Assembly: GCF_001702265.1 (NCBI RefSeq)
Contig: NZ_MAUE01000045.1
Coordinates: 1-64,000 of the forward strand
Direction of reading: 5' to 3'
Source of the DNA: Pseudomonas aylmerensis
GTDB taxonomy: Bacteria; Pseudomonadota; Gammaproteobacteria; Pseudomonadales; Pseudomonadaceae
DNA length: 64,000 bases
The notes under the pieces are model-generated. The model made no database searches, was not told the origin of the DNA, and saw only the letters and a list, made by a program, of their open reading frames with translations. The stretch's first letter is position 1, and every line of letters starts with the position of its first letter. This document shows, piece after piece, positions 60,639 to 64,000 of this stretch. Made by a program: the position numbers and the translations under genes.

Positions 60639-60860
60639 TCAGCGGCTTACCAGCGGCCCTCGGCACTGATACTTGAGCCCCACCATCAGATGGCGTGGGT
60701 CACCGCTGAAGCAGCTGTTGTATCGCCCATACCCGCTGTAATACTGGCGGTCGAACACGTTATTCAGTGACCGATGCACTCAGGGCTTGTTGATTTTGCA
60801 GCGCGCCAGCAGGCCCACCACTGCGTAGCTGCCTTCCTTGGCGTGAGCAATGAAGAAGAC
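60639..60860 (-). pseudogene. Remnant of a TonB-dependent siderophore receptor
   Basis: Read on the minus strand, this stretch encodes the C-terminal end of a TonB-dependent receptor: AHAKEGSYAVVGLLARCKIN, then an in-frame TGA (about 60778-60780), then LNNVFDRQYYSGYGRYNS and GDPRHLMVGLKYQ before a stop at 60639-60641. The LNNVFD-x-x-YY and GDPR-x-x-x-x-x-LKY features are hallmarks of siderophore receptors. The rest of the gene is gone. It lies between the toxin and the PH-domain gene; the 91 bases from 60548 to 60638 hold nothing else. Confidence 0.75.
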
Positions 60861-60884
60861 CTTGGGACGCCAAGGTCTTTTTTT
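60856..60884. terminator. Hairpin with T tract beyond the PH-domain gene
   Basis: AAGACCTTGG (60856-60865) pairs with CCAAGGTCTT (60870-60879), loop of 4, followed on the plus strand by a T tract to 60884. No plus-strand gene precedes it; on the minus strand it lies 9 bases after the PH-domain stop and could end that transcript, although its T tract then is poor. Confidence 0.7.
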
Positions 60885-60892
60885 GTCGCGGA

Positions 60893-61264
60893 TCAGCCCA
60901 GCAGATGCTTGGAAATCAACCGCGAGATTTCCACGATCGACGTCTTCCCCGTGAACTCAAACCTCACTTTCCCCAGCGACGAAAAGTAAATCTCCAACTC
61001 CGAATCCAGGTCAAACGTCCCGGATGTCTCCACCGAATACGCGACGATGTTTTTGTACGGCAGCGACGTGAAGTCCTTCTTGCTGCCGGTAATCCCCTGC
61101 ACGTTGACCGCAATAATCCGCTTGGTGGTGAACACCACGCCGTCGCGCATGGCCTTGTAGGCGTCGATCACTTCTTCACCGTCGAGCAGCAGGGCCGAGA
61201 CGCGTTCGGCGTATTCGTTGTTTTGCTTGAGCTTGAAGAAACCTTTGTTGTTGAAGTCGATCAT
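60893..61264 (-). CDS. Bacterial PH domain protein
   Basis: This 123-residue cytoplasmic protein is a bacterial PH domain (YvbH-like) with DGEEVIDAYKAMRDGVVFTT, KRIIAVNVQGITGSKKDFTS, LPYKNIVAYSVETSGTFDLD and the C-terminal helix IVEISRLISKHLLG. Function of these small PH proteins is unknown; roles in stress response have been proposed. Length is typical. It stands alone. Confidence 0.88.
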   Translation of the reverse strand: MIDFNNKGFFKLKQNNEYAERVSALLLDGEEVIDAYKAMRDGVVFTTKRIIAVNVQGITGSKKDFTSLPYKNIVAYSVETSGTFDLDSELEIYFSSLGKVRFEFTGKTSIVEISRLISKHLLG

Positions 61265-61421
61265 GGGCCGGTCCTTAGATAAGTAGTGCCGTGGGTGTAT
61301 GACGTTTTGCTCGCGGATCTGTATCTAACGCGCGCATTTTGAACGCCCTACCATGGCGTCCAACCCTGCAACGTTGGCCAAATGTTTCACGTCGACAGAA
61401 CAATACCCCAGGAGCCGAAGA

Positions 61422-62057
61422 ATGCCTGAACTGTCCAGCTGGCTGGCCTATGCGCTGATTTCACTCGGCATGGTGCTGACGCCCGGCCCGAACATGATTT
61501 ACCTGATTTCTCGGTCGATCTGCCAGGGACGAACGGCGGGGTTTATCTCGCTGGGCGGCGTGGCGCTGGGGTTTGTGGTGTACATGCTGTGCGCGGCATT
61601 GGGGATAACGGCGTTGGTGATGGCAGTGCCTTTTGCCTACGACGCCCTGCGCTTCGGCGGTGCGCTTTACCTGGTTTACCTGGCCTGGCAGGCGGTCAAA
61701 CCGGGTGGTCGTTCGCCATTCCAAGTGCAGAGCCTGCCCCAGGACAGCCCGCGCAAGCTGTTCACCATGGGCCTGGTGACCAACCTGCTGAACCCCAAGG
61801 TGGCGGTGATGTATCTCTCGCTGCTGCCGCAGTTCATCGATCCGAACGGCCATGGCAGTGTGCTGGCGCAATCCCTGGTGCTGGGCTTTACGCAGATCTT
61901 CATCAGCGTGAGTGTTAACGCGGCGATTGCCACCATGGCGGGCTCCATCGCGGTGTTTTTCGTCACCCGGCCGGGTTGGCAAGTGGTGCAGCGCTGGCTG
62001 ATGGGCTCGGTGCTGATGGGGCTGGCGGTGCGGATGGCGGTTGAAGGGCGGCGCTAG
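61422..62057 (+). CDS. LysE/RhtB family amino-acid exporter
   Basis: This 211-residue inner-membrane protein has six hydrophobic segments and the family signature LTPGPNMIYLISRSICQGRT (about residues 23-42) with GLVTNLLNPKVAVMYLSLLP further on. AGGAG precedes ATG 61422. Substrates of close relatives are threonine, homoserine or lysine; which applies here cannot be told. Confidence 0.92.
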   Translation: MPELSSWLAYALISLGMVLTPGPNMIYLISRSICQGRTAGFISLGGVALGFVVYMLCAALGITALVMAVPFAYDALRFGGALYLVYLAWQAVKPGGRSPFQVQSLPQDSPRKLFTMGLVTNLLNPKVAVMYLSLLPQFIDPNGHGSVLAQSLVLGFTQIFISVSVNAAIATMAGSIAVFFVTRPGWQVVQRWLMGSVLMGLAVRMAVEGRR

Positions 62058-62063
62058 GCTGCC

Positions 62064-62393
62064 TTACTGGATGTCCTTAAGGTAATCCTTGAGGGCTTTT
62101 AGCGGCGCCGGCAGTTCATCAAGCTGACCCACGCTTTGCACATCAGTCGCCAACCGTTGCAGTTCGCGACCCATCACCGTATTGGCGCCGCCCAATGCCT
62201 CAAGTGCCTGATCAACACAGTCCGCTATCTTGGATTGAATAGCCGCCAGGTTTCCCTGGCGCACCAGCAGCCCAAACACTTCGCGCTCATACCCATCCAT
62301 CACCAGGTCATCCCGCAAAACCGGACTGCCGCCGTCCGTCTCGTGCACCAGTTTCAGTGCAAAGAGCGCAACCGCTTCCAGCGTCAATTCCAT
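62064..62393 (-). CDS. Small acidic hypothetical protein
   Basis: This 109-residue protein is all-helical in appearance, acidic, with no signal or membrane segment. I recognise no family. GAGG lies about 10 bases before the ATG. It is convergent with the LysE gene (6-base gap) and divergent from the sigma-factor gene. Confidence 0.6.
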   Translation of the reverse strand: MELTLEAVALFALKLVHETDGGSPVLRDDLVMDGYEREVFGLLVRQGNLAAIQSKIADCVDQALEALGGANTVMGRELQRLATDVQSVGQLDELPAPLKALKDYLKDIQ

Positions 62394-62579
62394 GGTTTCG
62401 GTGCCTCTGTTTTTTGGGGGAGGGCGATGATCACTGTTCTTTGGTCGAAAAAAAAGGCCTGGGTGCAGGTGTCAGCTACCAGGCTGGATAGGGTCGGCGG
62501 CATTGATATCGGCGCAGTCTCGGAAAGACAGGGATAAACGCATTCTTTACTTGATGGCTGCAACTCGCTGATACTAGGA

Positions 62580-62594
62580 TGAGATCAGTTCTCA
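62580..62594. promoter_or_regulatory. Possible Fur-type operator before the sigma factor gene
   Basis: TGAGA-TCAGT-TCTCA (62580-62594) is a perfect inverted repeat of 7-1-7 type length just before the sigma-factor ATG. It matches the outer TGA/TCA of the Fur box but not the inner AT-rich part. FecI-type genes are normally Fur-repressed, which makes the position reasonable. Confidence 0.3.
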
Positions 62595-62595
62595 A

Positions 62596-63141
62596 ATGCA
62601 TCTATCTATCAGGCCGAGGCTTTCCGTGTCGTCGTCATCCACTCCCCCAGTGCCTCACGTCGATGTTCGCACCTTGTATGTCAATCATCACGCGTGGCTG
62701 CTGGGTTGGTTGCGCAAGCGAATGCGCCATGGCGACCACGCTGCCGACTTGGCCCACGATATCTTTGTGCAGATCCTCGGCAAGCCGGAACAATTGCAGG
62801 AACTGCGCCAGCCTCGTGCCTGGTTAAGTACCGTGGCGCGTGGCGTACTGGTGGATCGGGTTCGCAGGCAGCGGATCGAGCGAGCCTACCTGCAGGCCAT
62901 TGCGCACCTGCCGGAAGCCGAGGTGCCATCGCCCGAGTCGCAGTTGATTCTGTTGGAAACACTGTCTCGCGTAGATGCATTACTCAATGGCCTCCTCCCC
63001 AAGGTGCGCATGGCCTTCCTGATGTCGCGCCTCGAGGGCCTCAGCTACAAGGAAATCGCTGAGCGCCTGGCCGTCAGTCTCAGCTCGGTAGAGAAGTACA
63101 TGGCCAGCGCCATCCGCCACTGCTACCTGGCCCAACGATGA
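62596..63141 (+). CDS. FecI-like ECF sigma factor
   Basis: This 181-residue protein (171 from GTG 62626, which has GAGG 6 bases upstream) is an iron-starvation ECF sigma factor. Region 2 shows LYVNHHAWLLGWLRKRMRHG, ADLAHDIFVQIL and the -10 contact segment RAWLSTVARGVLVDRVRRQR; region 4 shows FLMSRLEGLSYKEIAERLAV followed by SSVEKYMASAIRHCY. Its stop overlaps the fecR-like start (ATGA). With the anti-sigma/regulator and an expected receptor downstream it forms a cell-surface signalling system. Confidence 0.92.
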   Translation: MHLSIRPRLSVSSSSTPPVPHVDVRTLYVNHHAWLLGWLRKRMRHGDHAADLAHDIFVQILGKPEQLQELRQPRAWLSTVARGVLVDRVRRQRIERAYLQAIAHLPEAEVPSPESQLILLETLSRVDALLNGLLPKVRMAFLMSRLEGLSYKEIAERLAVSLSSVEKYMASAIRHCYLAQR

Positions 63142-64000
63142 GCCTTCACTCTCTTCCCGAACTTCCAGACGCTGTGCTCGACCAGGCCATCGGCTGGCTG
63201 GTCAGGATCGAGTCCGGTGGCTCGAATCCCGAGTTGCTGGAGGCCTGCCAACGCTGGCGTCAAGCCGATGTGATGCATGAAGCCGCCTGGCAAGCGTTGC
63301 GCAAAAGCGACGCGGCTTTCCAGGGCTTGGCCGCTTTACCCGGCACAGTAGCGCTGGATACCCTACAAAGCCTGAACAGTGGTCGCCACAGCCGGCGCCA
63401 CGCGATCAAGTTGCTGGGGATGGGGCTTGTGGTCAGCGGTGTGGGCGGCTGGTCGCTGCGCGAAAGCACGTGGGTACCCTGGGGAGCGGACTATGCCACC
63501 GGGGTCGGCGAGCGACGCCAGTTCATGCTCAATGATGGCACCCGCCTGCAATTGAACACCGCCAGTGTGGTGGACGTTCAATTCACTGCGCAGCACCGAC
63601 TGATCAGACTGCGCCGTGGCGAAATTTTCATCGATACCGGCAAGGACAACGCCGCGCCGGACGGGCGCCGCAGCTTCTGGGTCAGCACCCCGCACGCACG
63701 TTTGCAGGCCATCGGAACCGCTTTCGCCGTGCGTGACGACCATCAGGGCACGCGAGTGCGTGTAGAAGACGGTGTGGTGGCTATTCATGGCCAAGGCGAG
63801 CCGGGCTTGATCGCTGCCGCCGAGGAATATGTGATCGATGCCAACGGCAGTCACCGTGTCGACGTAAGCAGCATTAACGCCAGTGCGTGGACACGTGGCC
63901 AGTTGGTGGCCAAACGCATGCTGCTGCGCGACCTTGCCGCCGAACTGGCGCGTTATCGTCACGGCTGGCTGCGCTGTGATCCGGATATTGCGCAACTGGA
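63138..64000 (+). CDS. FecR-like anti-sigma factor, cut by the window edge
   Basis: 287 codons are visible and the frame is still open at the window end. The cytoplasmic anti-sigma part (about 1-90) has the family DUF4880-type start LDQAIGWLVRIESGG and AACQ-type cluster CQRWRQADVMHEAAWQAL; one membrane helix follows (about 95-110, LLGMGLVVSGVGGW); the periplasmic FecR domain shows YATGVGERRQFMLNDGTRLQ, LRRGEIFIDTG and PHARLQAIGTAFAVR. It passes the signal from an outer-membrane siderophore receptor to the FecI-like sigma factor, whose gene it overlaps by 4 bases. The receptor gene should lie beyond the window. Confidence 0.92.
   Translation, partial: MSLHSLPELPDAVLDQAIGWLVRIESGGSNPELLEACQRWRQADVMHEAAWQALRKSDAAFQGLAALPGTVALDTLQSLNSGRHSRRHAIKLLGMGLVVSGVGGWSLRESTWVPWGADYATGVGERRQFMLNDGTRLQLNTASVVDVQFTAQHRLIRLRRGEIFIDTGKDNAAPDGRRSFWVSTPHARLQAIGTAFAVRDDHQGTRVRVEDGVVAIHGQGEPGLIAAAEEYVIDANGSHRVDVSSINASAWTRGQLVAKRMLLRDLAAELARYRHGWLRCDPDIAQL

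Overview
The window is a 64-kb piece of chromosome from a Pseudomonas, most likely of the P. fluorescens group. The evidence is the GC-rich coding, many REP/REPIN-type inverted repeats between genes, and a run of typical Pseudomonas blocks: cysZ, trxB, folM-folE-folX, a norR-type regulator divergent from hmp, dsbB and cyoABCDE. The stretch from folX to the LuxR regulator at about 22.7 kb recalls, from memory, the PA3420-PA3440 neighbourhood of P. aeruginosa. No rRNA, tRNA, CRISPR array, integrase or insertion sequence was seen.

Region by region. 0-6 kb: repeats, an Old Yellow Enzyme, a small Gln/Ser-rich protein, a glycosyltransferase, cysZ, trxB and a HopJ/DUF1244 pair. 6-11 kb: the tetrahydromonapterin genes, a monooxygenase-like protein, a LitR/CarH-like MerR regulator that has lost its cobalamin-binding motif, a PilZ-like protein and a short LOV photoreceptor; together these look like a blue-light-responsive locus. 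11-13.5 kb: flavodoxin, a LysR regulator and divergent CidA/LrgB genes. 13.6-22.7 kb: an uncharacterised catabolic cluster (class II aldolase, MEST-like alpha/beta hydrolase, SDR, DUF1302 outer-membrane protein, DUF1329 protein, MalT-like LuxR regulator) plus a hidden small membrane-protein gene on the other strand. 22.7-28.3 kb: AraC regulator, EamA exporter, norR/hmp with three NorR-type sites and a sigma-54-like promoter, dsbB. 29-34 kb: cytochrome bo3 oxidase cyoABCDE.

34-45 kb: a predicted Tat-exported PLP aminotransferase, an unknown protein, a five-haem cytochrome c that looks like an alcohol-dehydrogenase cytochrome joined to a TsdA-like module, a GabT-like aminotransferase, a LysR regulator beside an orphan amino-acid-binding protein, a PAS-GGDEF diguanylate cyclase and a PhoD-like phosphatase. 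45-50 kb: a bacteriophytochrome with its haem oxygenase and a receiver protein, then a Coq7-like di-iron protein and a cytochrome c. 50-57 kb: an LtaS-like phosphoglycerol transferase, a membrane protein, a sialidase-like protein, a cytochrome b561, a PepSY protein and a divergent QseBC-like two-component system.

57-64 kb: duplicated REPINs, a lipoprotein, then a toxin island of lower GC. It holds an S-type-pyocin protein with a colicin E3-type rRNase domain, its E3-type immunity protein, a DUF3916 protein, a trace of a second toxin and a second, divergent E3-family immunity protein. A relic of a TonB-dependent receptor lies next to it. Further on are a PH-domain protein, a LysE exporter, a small unknown protein and a FecI/FecR pair cut by the window edge.

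The three themes most worth attention are the photosensory genes (LitR-like + LOV, and BphOP), the layered toxin/immunity island with its relics, and several unusual single proteins (five-haem fusion, Tat-exported aminotransferase, MEST-like hydrolase). Identifications rest on reading translated sequence and recall of families; no database search was run.
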